64,000 bases of DNA from the NCBI GenBank assembly GCA_030522415.1, contig CM060114.1:29950804-30014803 (forward strand), given 5' to 3'. This DNA comes from Channallabes apus (Eukaryota; Chordata; Actinopteri; Siluriformes; Clariidae). The notes below the pieces were generated by a model. It had not been told where the DNA came from. It did not search any database and saw only the letters and a program-made list of their open reading frames with translations. A program made the position numbers and the translations under genes. Positions 1-10,952 of the stretch are shown piece by piece; the stretch's first letter is position 1, and every line of letters starts with the position of its first letter.

Positions 1-310
1 CCGGGCAGGTTTGATGAGACAGAAATACATGACGCGCAACAACAACAGCAACACGATTCAACCCCAAAGCTGCTGTTCATGATATCAGAACATCAGCAGT
101 TCATATAAAAAAAAAACTAAAAACAACACAAAAGCAAAAACTATAGAAATATTAACTTTTTTCTCCAAAAAAAACAGATAGAAAGCTGAGTAATATCTCA
201 AGAACAACAACGACAACACTACATATATTCAATGGTCATCAGTGCTAGACCAGTAGTCTTTATCTGTCTCTGTGTCATGCTGAATTTACCACCCGGCGCA
301 TATGAATTTT

Positions 311-690
311 CATTCATCCATTCATTCATTTTCTATACCGCTTAATCCTGTGTTCAGGGTCGCGGGGGACCTGGAGCCTATCCCAGGAGGCTTCGGGCAC
401 TAGGCGGGGTACACCCTGGACAGGGTGCCAATCCATCGCAGGGCACACACACATACACACACTCACACACCCACCCATTCACACACTACAGGCAATTTAG
501 GAACGCCAATTAGCCTAATCTGCATGTGGACTGTGGGAGGAAACCGGAGTACCCAGAGGAAACCCACCAAGCACGGGGAGAACATGCAAACTCCATGCAC
601 ACAGAGACGGGAATCGAGCCTGGCCGGGGAATCGAACCCGGACCCTGGAGGTGCAAGGCGACAGTGCTAACCACTACACCACCGCGCTGA
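311..690 (-). repeat. tRNA-derived SINE, family A, near full length
   Basis: Read on the minus strand it starts with the tRNA-like head (GTGGTTAGCACTGTCGCC with a GGTTCGAT-type B box), continues through the conserved body (TTTGCATGTTCTCCCCGTGC, then TTTCCTCC, then AGACATGCAG) and ends near the GCGGTATAGA-type tail. Other copies in the window are at 7196, 9314, 9777, 10993, 20603, 21331, 39818, 43734, 48729 and 54719. Confidence 0.85.
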
Positions 691-734
691 TAATATAGGA
701 TTTATGTTTAAATACAATGCCCTGCTGCCATGTC

Positions 735-1385
735 CACTATAGTGAGCTAAGTAGCCTAAATTACACTACATGTACACTTACACTACACTACAATAAATTA
801 TATTAAACTACACTGCATTACACTACACTTACACTACAGTAAACTAGATTTAATTACAGTAAACTACACTACATTGTGTTACACAAAAGGCAACTACACT
901 ACTCTATAGTAAACTAAACTACACTACAGTAAACTACTGTATACTACATTATGCTACACAAAATTAAGTTAAAGTCAACTACACTACAGTAAACTACACT
1001 GCCTTACACTACAGTAAACTAAATTACACCAGACTACAGTAAACTACACTACACTATATTACACTACATTACACATATACTATACTTCATTACCCTAAAC
1101 TACACAACACTAACCTACTCTACAGTAAACTAAACTACACTACAGTACATTAACTGCACTTCATTAAACTAAATTACACTACCCAACACTACACAACAGT
1201 AAACTAAACTACAGTAAAATAAAAAACATAAAACTACACTACACCAAACTACACTAAGATACACTAAAGCTCACTAAACTACACTATACTAAACTACAGT
1301 AAACTACACTAAATTAAACTACAATTACCCTAAACTACACTACACTTTACTGAACTACACTAAACAAAACTACATTAAACTAATG
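735..1385. repeat. degenerate ACTAC/AGTAAACT tandem tract
   Basis: About 650 bp made of imperfect 5-10 bp words such as CTACACTACAGTAAACT, interrupted by related variants. A short island of the same words recurs at 2140-2215. It has no coding potential. The tract is unusually rich in TACACTA and TACAGTA. Confidence 0.75.
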
Positions 1386-2049
1386 TTTAAATAAAAATGT
1401 AAAAAAAAAAAAATAAATAATAATAATAAATGAATCAATACATAATTAAATGAATAAAATTATTTATGAATGAATGAATAAATTTAGAATAAATAATTAC
1501 ATTTAGAATAAAATAAATCAAATAAGATAAACAGTAAATAAAATAATAAATATGTAATTAAATAAATAAAACTAAAATAAATTAAATAATGGATGGGTGG
1601 ATGGATGGGTGGATGAATATAATTTTAATAAAATCAATAAAAAATAAATATGTAATTCAGTACATCAAATAAAAAATTAAGGAATTAACAAATTAATAAT
1701 TCAAGTTCATAATGTAATGAAGAAAAATTCATTTAATATAAAATATGAAACTAATAAATACATAAATACTATAAATTAAATACAATTGAAACATAATAAA
1801 TCAATAAATTATGATGATGATGTTTATAAATAATAAATAGATCAACATTCATGCATAATTATGCAATAAGAGTTGTCAAATATCCCAAACAAGTTAAATA
1901 AAATACAAAGAAATTAAATTAATAAAATAAAATTGAATCATCAATTTAAAAACGTACTTGATTTTTTCTTTTTTTGGCCATGTACAAATGTCAGTCCTGT
2001 TTTTCAACTGAACAAATAAGTACAGTACATTAGTCGACTTACTGAGCTT

Positions 2050-2300
2050 AGATATAATGAAATTTATTGCGGAAAAATGTCTGAATTTCTTATCTGAAAT
2101 GCAACAAATATGCAAGTTTAATTAGCAAAAATAAAAACCAAAAAACTACACTAAGGTACACTAAACTACACTACAGTAAACTACACTAAACTAAACTACA
2201 ACTACCCTAAACTACTAGATATAATGAAATCTATTGCAGAAAAATGTCTGAGTTTCTTATCTGACATGTAACAAATATGTAAGTTTAATTAGATACAAAA
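2050..2300. repeat. direct duplication of an ~80-bp AT-rich block
   Basis: The segment from GATATAATGAAAT at about 2050 to TTTAATTAG at about 2130 recurs at about 2217-2297 with few differences. Between the copies is an island of the CTACACT-type repeat. Confidence 0.75.
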
Positions 2301-3189
2301 AAACAAAAAAAAGCAGCGGTAGACTATTCTTTCTATTATTGTCTGTAAACTGACTTTGGTTACCACTAGGTGGCGATAGTAACATCACTTTTGACCAAAC
2401 TTCTCATTGATCAACACTCCCCCTCAACCCTCAAAAAAGGAAGAAAGAGGCTTTCTAACATACACTAGTTCCGTTGTTCATGGTCTATCTGATTAAATCC
2501 ACTGTTAATGCACATCTCAGCTTTCACATTCTGTTTCATGTTTTGTTTACGATTACTGCAATCACAGGACATACAAACCACTTCTTTTTCTAAGTCTCAC
2601 AAGCAGTGTAATATTTTTATATCCAATATGTTATATTGATTCAGTAGGAATCGTTAGTTATAATAACACTGTATATTGTAGCTCACTGATAAACTTAAAG
2701 GTTCTTACAAACTGTTTCTCTGTGTGGCAGACAGAGTCTCTTGTCACCTATAAAATTTGTGATTTGCACTTTGCATTTGTTCTGCTTGCTCCTGCTGAGA
2801 CGTGACATTGTTCCCTAAAGTGCTATATGACATGAGAACACTGCTCGTACCCCATCTGTTAGAGCTGTACACAGTATAAACTAGCTGAACAGGTCCAATG
2901 TGTTTCAGTAACTTTCACTTTGATGAAGTCATGATGTGAGATGAGACACAGAGACAGGAACACAGTTACTGAAACGCAAATATGCAGCACTTCCTCATTT
3001 TCTTACGTCTTTAGAGACTTTCAGTTCTTTTATTTTTCTCAATGTGGAATTTATAGGTTGACTGGAGAATGTTTTATTTAAGGATGTAACACTTCACATG
3101 TATATTTCTAGATAGATGCTTTGTCTGCATGTGTATTAATTACTACATGGTTAGGCAGTAGCAAATAACATGCAGTGCAAATGTCAGTG

Positions 3190-3850
3190 AGCATGATAAG
3201 GATGAAGAGGATAATGAGCAGAATGTTGAGGATGAGGGTAATAATGATGATGAGGAGCAGGAAGATGATTAGGATGATGTGGAGGAGAATGATGATCATG
3301 ATGAGAAGCAGGATAATGATAATGGGGAGGATGTTAATGGTGATGTGGATGACTAAGAGGAGGAGGAGGATTAGTTTGAGGAGGAGGACACGAATGATGA
3401 TGAGGATGGTGATAAGAATGATGATGAGGAGAATGATGATCATAAACAGAGAATGCTCTGTATGAAGAGGAGGATTGTGATGAGGATGATAAGGACAAGG
3501 TGGAGGATGACGGTGATGATGACAATAAAGAGGATGGTGATGAGGAGGAGGAGGAGGAGGAAGGTGGCAATGAGGATGATGAGAAGAAGGATGAGCATGA
3601 TTAGAATGAAGAGGATGATTGTGATGATGAAAAGCAGGAGGAGGAAGAATATGTTGAGGAAGATCGTGATAAGAAGGAGGAAGATAGTGATGAGAATGAT
3701 GAGGATGATGATGTGAATGAGGAGGATGATTAGAATGAGGAGGAGGATGGTGATGAGGAGGAGGAGGAGGACGATGAGAATGATAAGAATTAGAAGGGTG
3801 AGGATGGTGATGATGATGATGATAATAATAATAATAATGAGGAAGAGGTG
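3190..3850. repeat. purine-rich GAT/GAG/GAA trinucleotide-like tract
   Basis: About 660 bp in which the + strand is almost entirely purines plus T (GATGAGGAGGA-type words). It yields long His/Pro-rich frames on the minus strand and Arg/Met-rich frames on the plus strand, as expected of an imperfect trinucleotide tract. It lies just upstream of the first visible ptprr exon. Confidence 0.85.
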
Positions 3851-4099
3851 CAGCACTACAGCCAGGTGCAGAATAAACTGCTGAGTACTTCACCTTATAT
3901 AAGTCAGCCCTGAGGGAGACCAGATCACTGTGTGTACTCATTCCACATTTCACTCACTGATACACTGTCTGGCTCTCAGATCTGCGTCAACTTCATACCT
4001 CGCTGTGGATTTTTCCCTTCAGCTGTTGTTGTTGTTGATCTTCCTACTGAATTGAGATGCTTATCTAAGTTCGAGCTGTGTGTCTCTGTTTTCCCTCAG

Positions 4100-4491
4100 G
4101 TGCTTTACCGACTCAAGGAGAAGGTCGAGTACTCAGACGGGCAGCTGAAGGGGCTGGGTGCGCCCGTGTCTGTGCATGCCACCCAGCCGCCCCTGACCCT
4201 CACCAGCAGCATGGTGCAGGCCAGCCCAGCCCCCAAACCAGCCTGCACCACTGCCACCAGCGCAACCCCTTCTAACACCACCACTACATCCACCACCGTC
4301 ACCACCATTGCCGCCACTACCAGCACTAGCACCAGCACCAACACGCAGATCAACCACAACACACACCCCACACACACCAGTGCCTCCAGCTCGGATTCTC
4401 AGTGCCCTCCGTGCCCCCCTGTGGCTGAGTTCAAGCCCTGTCTGTCCTCTTCGCCGTTTAAGATGAAGCCTGCTGCCGGTCTGCAGGAGAG
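4100..4491 (+). CDS. ptprr: ptprr exon a: Thr/Ser-rich segment up to the docking motif
   Basis: Acceptor TTTTCCCTCAG, phase 0; donor GAG|GTGAGG after two bases of an Arg codon. It begins [18 protein letters not shown], passes through a Thr/Ser-rich stretch encoded largely by ACC/ACT-type codons (about 4250-4395), and ends [10 protein letters not shown] just before the docking motif. The frame is open upstream to 3932, but the strong acceptor argues that those codons are intronic. Confidence 0.85.
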
Positions 4492-5830
4492 GTGAGGGGC
4501 CAGTCTGATTTTTAATGAGATATACAGTAGGCAAGAAAAACTGCTAATATCGATATGAAAATTTCTTTTCATAATCGTTCCAGCCTGGCCTGGAGTGCGC
4601 TGACGCCCAGAGCTCTGGGACTGGATTCATGATTGCTCGATTTTATCGTCAGTGATTTAAAATGTTTTAGCTTTGCCATTATCCTCTTCACTGATTATGA
4701 GTGCACAATTTCTTTCTGACTTAAATTGAATCAGAGGAGGCCATGTTACAGTATGTGACTTTATCAGCTCCCACACTGCCATCTTCCATCTTACATAAGT
4801 GTTTATTATTTCAGGGAGGGAACCAGTGAGCCCGCTTTGGCCTGTAAAGCCTTAAATAATGACAGGGGTCAGACGTTAATGTGAGAGTACGTGTGGCCTG
4901 CTGGCTAGATCATAATTCATATGAAAGGCTTGGAGTCCTGAAAAATGTTCATTGTTCTTTGTATGAGGCATTATGTAGTCGACATCACAGTACAGTCATG
5001 CATATTATTGATGTTCACTGGTCATAAGTAAGACTACATAACTTTTTTAAATAAATTAATCAGAAGTGAAATATCACACACATACGTAATATTTACAATT
5101 AGCTACAATCTGACTTCCCACAGTAACTACAGTACAAGGGACATTCAAGTCAAACCGGGACTTGTGACGTGAATTAAGGCGTAAAACCGATTGATATTTC
5201 CAAAGAACCTCAAACACAGTGTGGTGATGAGACTCTAACATGAGTAAAACATGGCCTTGATGGTACAAACCATTTTACAGTAAATCTGTAAATGATGATC
5301 CCGGCCGAGGTGGCTTGGAAACCCTGCAGTCGTTAACATTCCGTGGGCAAAACACCTAATCTTTCAAAATCTGCAGACCTGACGCGTCTGTCTGTGGAAA
5401 CTGTACACACAATCATTCACGAACACCACTTGCACATTACAGGAACTCGGCTGTGAGTTATTGCCACTTCCCCCGTACACTCCAAGCCATTTCCACATTG
5501 CTCCATTAAAGGAGTTCCTGGGAGGCTATACAGTGGCTTCAATATACTTGGAAATCTTTCTACCTTGATGGTGTCCAAGCACTAGTGAAACACTGAGATA
5601 AGTGCATTAGTGCAGCAGAGGATTATATAGAGAAATAAAGGGAGTTTTTACTTTCAGAACTGTGGTCTACAGTATATCAGACGTCCCGGTTTGACTTGAA
5701 CGCACCATGTACAGTAATTAAGTCATCCACTATAATTATAAGTACAGGCTAATCTGACATTAGCAAAGAAAACATGCTAATAGGTAGTCATTAGAAGCAA
5801 CAGCTTGTGCATTCTAATGAATATTTTGCA

Positions 5831-5873
<43 letters not shown>

Positions 5874-8535
5874 CTTCCTGGAGCATTCTGTACATTTATA
5901 CCTTCACACTCAGTCCACTCGGTGATTAGCACAAATGTTGCTAATCACCTCACTGCCTCAGGATTTGAATTTCATTGCTAGCTTTTTAAGAAAAGCTTCT
6001 GCTGTGCCATCTGACACACTCATAAATGTCTGACTCCCTCATAAATCTTTATTAAAGCGATTTTATAATATAGTTTTTAATAAAATGCTGTAGAATTTGT
6101 CTAAGGCTAATAAAAACTCCTCAGACAGCACAAAATGTGGTGCGGCTACTAAGAAGAGAGCAAAATGGCCGCTTTTAAAGACTGGATGTTTAAAAAAAAA
6201 AAACGCAGGCTGATTACTAGTTAAGGTGTTAAAGCAGCTTGTTTTAGATATAATTAAATCAGTCATAAAAGGTGTTAAGATTCCTATATTTTTTGTAATG
6301 TTTTATTGTATATTTACTGTTAATATTAACAAACTTTTTTTTATAAAACGATACTTTGCCTTTGTTTAAAAACTAAAAACATGGAACAGTTGATGTTGGC
6401 ATGAGTATATACAGTACTGTATACTGTATACTGTATATGGTTCTTCTTTTTATACCCGTAGACGAGGCTCTAACGTTTCCTTGGTGCTGGATATGAGCGC
6501 ACTGGGCTGTGTGGAGCCTCTGAATTGTGGAGTGAACACGCCACGCGAGCGGGTCGCTCAGGAGTACCTGCAGTCGGCCGCTCGGGTCCTCACACGCCAG
6601 CAGCTCCGAGACGCCACGCGCAACACCCAGGCGCTGCACGCCGAGTTCGCCGTGAGTCTCGATGCAAAGCGTCTGTAAAAGCAGACATGCACTACTTTAT
6701 ATACAGTACAATCCTCACCCCGAGATACAGAGATTCATTTATTGTCTGTGTATTTATATGAAAAAAGAAACTGTATGTACTTGGTTGTTTGAGCGCAATA
6801 AAGTAAATCTATCTTTGTGTGTTTTCCTTTGGCAGGAAATTCCCATGAACTTCGTCGATCCAAAGGATCTGGACATTCCCAGTCTCGGGACCAAGAACAG
6901 ATACAAGACTATTTTGCCAAGTTAGTACTGTGGACCCAAATTTCTAAAATATCATCATCATCATCATCATCATCAACTACATGGTCTATTGACTAGGCCA
7001 TAAAAAATATTTATGTACACAATCATACAGTACACAGTATATGTAGTGAAATGCTTATACAACTTTCAGGTACCTAAAAAGAAAGGATTTTACAACAATG
7101 AAAAAATTGCACTAGAGAGTACAATTGAAGACAGAATTTTCAATACAAACAAAATAAGAAATGGAAATGAATAAAAATGATAATAAAGTCTTGCAGGTCT
7201 GTGTGCATGGTCTCCCTGTGCTTGGTGGGTTTCCTCCCATTGTCCAAAGGCATGCATGTTAGACTAATTGATATTCCCAAATTGCATGTAGTGTAGTGTG
7301 TGTGTGTGTGTGTGTGTGTCCTGTGAAGGATTGTAACCCCGTCCAGGGTGTACCCCCACCTAGGCTCCAGGCTCGTTGTGACCCTGTACACTGGAGTATA
7401 GAATTTAAATTAATGGGAAAAAATAAATAAATACAATAGGTTGGAAATGTACAAATTTACAAAAGTAATAAAATAAAACTTAAATAGAAATATGTACTAA
7501 AGGAAAATAAACATTAAGGTATATAAATAAAAAAATTTAATTCTGATGCGAAGTCACATGAAATTGAGCAGGTTTTTAATTATTAATAATTACATGAAGG
7601 TCATTGAATGTCAATATGTTCATTCACACTGAGAGAGAGTGAGAGAGAGTGAGAGTGAGCATATTTCAGTAAACTTCATAAAGTGATCAAGCTTCATTTC
7701 TCCTGAATCCTATCATCCTCTTTGAACCATATTCACTTTCTTCCTCGCTTTTCTCTCTGTCTGTCCTTTATTGTTGTGAGGCTGTAAGATGGCATTGCTC
7801 ACAAAAAAAAAAAAAAAAAAACAGGAAATCCGGTCATCATCTTCTCATGTACCAGTTGCTCAACTCCATTGCAGAGTTGTATTTTAAAACGATGAAATCA
7901 ACAATATACAGTTTTTCGAGATTGCCGCCATGGGACCGTAGATTTAAGGACTTTTTGATTCGCACACCTTCATAAGGAAATGCTCAGTTACACCTCGTTC
8001 CTGTCCTGACGCTACATTCCGTTTTTTGCTCTTCCCAGGTTAAGGTCTAAGGGCAAAGGTCGCTGATGCTAATTATCTCACGAGCGTACAGTACAGTAGG
8101 TTGGTTTTGAACAGTGGACTGCCTTTAATGCTCTTCCCGGCTCTTGGACAAATCTCTAGAGGAAGCCCCGACTCCTCCCTGTTGGCCGAGAAGGTGTAGG
8201 TCTTGGGGGCTTCCCCATCTCGTATCTTGAACAAAACCATTAGAGTAAGGAACAGCTTGTTCTCTGAGGCTCTGGTGCATTAATGATATTTGCTGCCTTA
8301 TGTAACCTGCTGGGTCACTTGGCTGCTAATAGCTTCCTGTTTTGGGAACAAATTCTTCACTGAGCAAGCATGGGCGGAGTTCCCGTATCAATATATACAA
8401 GGCAAGATTCCTTCCGTTCCTCCAGGAGACTAAAAACTAAAAACTGTTTTCACCGTAGGAAAAACGCTCTTAAAGAAATCTCATTTCTGGGATTGGTAGG
8501 AATAGAGCAGGGTGTGGACTATAGCTATACTGTGG

Positions 8536-8575
<40 letters not shown>

Positions 8576-10921
8576 ACTCTTCTTCATGACAGAGTTAAAA
8601 TGCTCATAGAATGCTCATTTCTTAATTATTGACAACCCTAGACATGGAGAAGCTCTAGCTTTAACAGCACTGAGTCATTTCCTGTCACTCTTGGAGAGAC
8701 TGCACCATGGAGACCTTTTCAAGCTTCTGTTTATTCTCAGGCTTTTTTGGGTCTTGCAATCATGTCTTTGTTGATTTTATTAAACATGCTGTAGTAGGTT
8801 TTAATACACAAAAAGTAGAAAAAGAAAAAAACTACTTCACTTTAAAAACAATTAAAAGTAAGCATCCTGAGCGTCCGAGTGGCGCGGTGGTAAAGCGCTC
8901 GCCCTATCATCCGGAGATCGCTGGTTTGATTCCCGGGTGATGCTGTTTTCCTCTCACAGCCGGAGGCATAGAGAGAGCCGATTGGCCGAGCTCTCTCAGA
9001 GGGGAGGGATGAGAGGTACTTAGTGCTCTCACATTAATCACGGCTCTACAGCCAATCAGGGGTGTCTGTGAGCTCGCGCATGCGGAAGGAGCGGCTAGCG
9101 CTGTCCTCCGAGTGTGTTACTCCGCCCCTAATGGTGCGTGAGCAAGCAGTGCGAAATGATGCAGTCGGCTGACGTCACGCGGTTCAGAGGAAACACGTGA
9201 TAGTCTTCGCCCTCCCGACTGAGTGGTAGCCTTAATGTGGAGCCCCCTAGTGACGGGGAGGAATTGGCCACGACTACATTGGGGAGAAAAAAAAAAGTAA
9301 CTGGATCCTGAAAGGCGGCACGCTGGTGGTGTAGTGGTTAGCACTGTCGCCCTGCATCTCCAGGGTCTGGGTTTAAATCCTACCTTGGGTTTTTCAGTCG
9401 GTTTCCTTCAACAGTCCAAAGACATGCAGATGAGGCTAATGTTTAATAGCTATTTTTAATCCAATTATATTGCAGAGGTAAAACACACATCTGAACAATT
9501 TACTAATTAATTTTCTAATTTACTGCAACTATTTTCATCACAAAATATATTTCTGACAATAACATCAGTGCAAAATAGATTTTTTTTTATATTAACATAT
9601 ATACCTGTTTTTGCTTTAATTACTGTGTACACTGGAGTTCGCATTGACTTCACAAACACCTAGGATCCATTTTAAAACAAACCCCTCAGAGTGTCGTCTG
9701 ATTATGTGCTTCAACAGTGGACACAAGTCCATACAGTATAATGAATATTCACTTTTGCTGTATTTATTAAACAATTTGGGTGTAGTGGTTAGCACCGTCG
9801 CCTTGTACCTACAGAGTCGAGGGTTTGATTCCCACCTCGGGGTCTGTGGTCATGGAGTTTGCATGTTCTCCCCGTGCTTGGTGGGTTTCCTCCGGGTACT
9901 CCGGTTTCCTCCCACAGTCCAAAGACATGCAGGTTAGACTAATTGGCGTTCCTAAATTGCCTGTAGTGTGTGAATGAGTGTGTAAATGTTGACCACAGCT
10001 TCTACCACTTTTAAAAAAATATATAAAATGAATAAAATGATCACCACTGGCCTTCATGACGCATAGTTGGACTAAGGAGATTCCTAGATGGATGGATGGA
10101 TGTTTTTAAACCATTAAACATGCAGTGATGTACAGTATTATTTTAAATATGATGTTTAAATCATTTCTTTGTTTGCAGATCCACACTCCAGAGTCCTCCT
10201 GAAATACAGAAATAGCTGTGATTCTCTCAGCAGCTACATAAATGCCAACTACATACGGGTAAGCCATTGACATTAACATTGACATTAACATTGACATTAA
10301 CATTTGTGCAGGTTGCATTTCAGTTTTACTTTTTTTTTCTCTTACATCTGTAAATGATTTAGGTCTGTGATAATTTTTTATTCAGTTTATTTATTAATTA
10401 TCTGTTTCCCTATTGTAGTATTTCTATTCATTGTTCATTGCAGTTGACAGCAAAAAGAAAAAAACATCTATAAGTAATTTATAGATCATTATCTCTACAT
10501 TCTTTGCTGTCAAACAGTAATCAAATAGAGCTCAAAAATGTATTCTGCCATCGTGCAGCTTTTATATATTGAAATGATGTCTATTTTACGATAAAGTGGT
10601 ATTATCAAAATAGTTTAATGACCACAGTACATGAGCCTTTTCACTATAATGTTTTTTAATGTATGCACTAATTTAAAGGTCCCATATTTTATTATTTCTT
10701 TAACAAGATAACTCAGATCTAAGAGCTTCCATAACTCGGGTCTCAGAGCTCCCGTAAATCAAACTTCCTCTGTTTTACTTCCTCATTCAAACACGCTGTT
10801 TCAGTATCTGTGTAAATGAGCTTCCACTGAGCCATGACACTAAGACAACAGCCGAGAACACAGGTTTGGTGTTTTGGTTCTGCATTATACTCTCCTGGAC
10901 TGATTTATTGAAACCAACGCC

Positions 10922-10952
<31 letters not shown>

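Larger units (their letters stand above)
1..4099 (+). other. ptprr: ptprr upstream intron (no exon recognised)
   Basis: No coding exon of ptprr or another gene was recognised here. The stretch holds a minus-oriented SINE (311-690), a degenerate ACTAC-type tandem tract (about 735-1385), A/T-rich AATA simple sequence (1390-1870), a duplicated block (2050-2130 and 2217-2297) and a purine-rich GAN tract (3190-3850). It ends in a pyrimidine-rich acceptor (CTGTTTTCCCTCAG). That it is an intron is inferred from the acceptor. Confidence 0.6.
6921..10178 (+). other. ptprr: ptprr intron rich in SINEs
   Basis: Holds a (TCA)n run (about 6955-6975), a diverged repeat (6985-7095) related to 37200-37480, family-A SINE pieces (7196-7405, 9314-9441, 9777-9988), a GT microsatellite (8537-8573), a family-B SINE (8870-9298) and poly-A runs. 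No exon was seen. Confidence 0.7.

Noticed and set aside
3108..3953. His/Pro-rich minus-strand ORF of 281 codons
   Set aside because: Product of the purine-rich trinucleotide-like tract; no start context or homology.
3932..4099. Upstream in-frame extension of the first ptprr exon with its own ATG
   Set aside because: A strong acceptor at 4099 and loss of family-like sequence upstream argue for intron; an alternative first exon is possible but unsupported.
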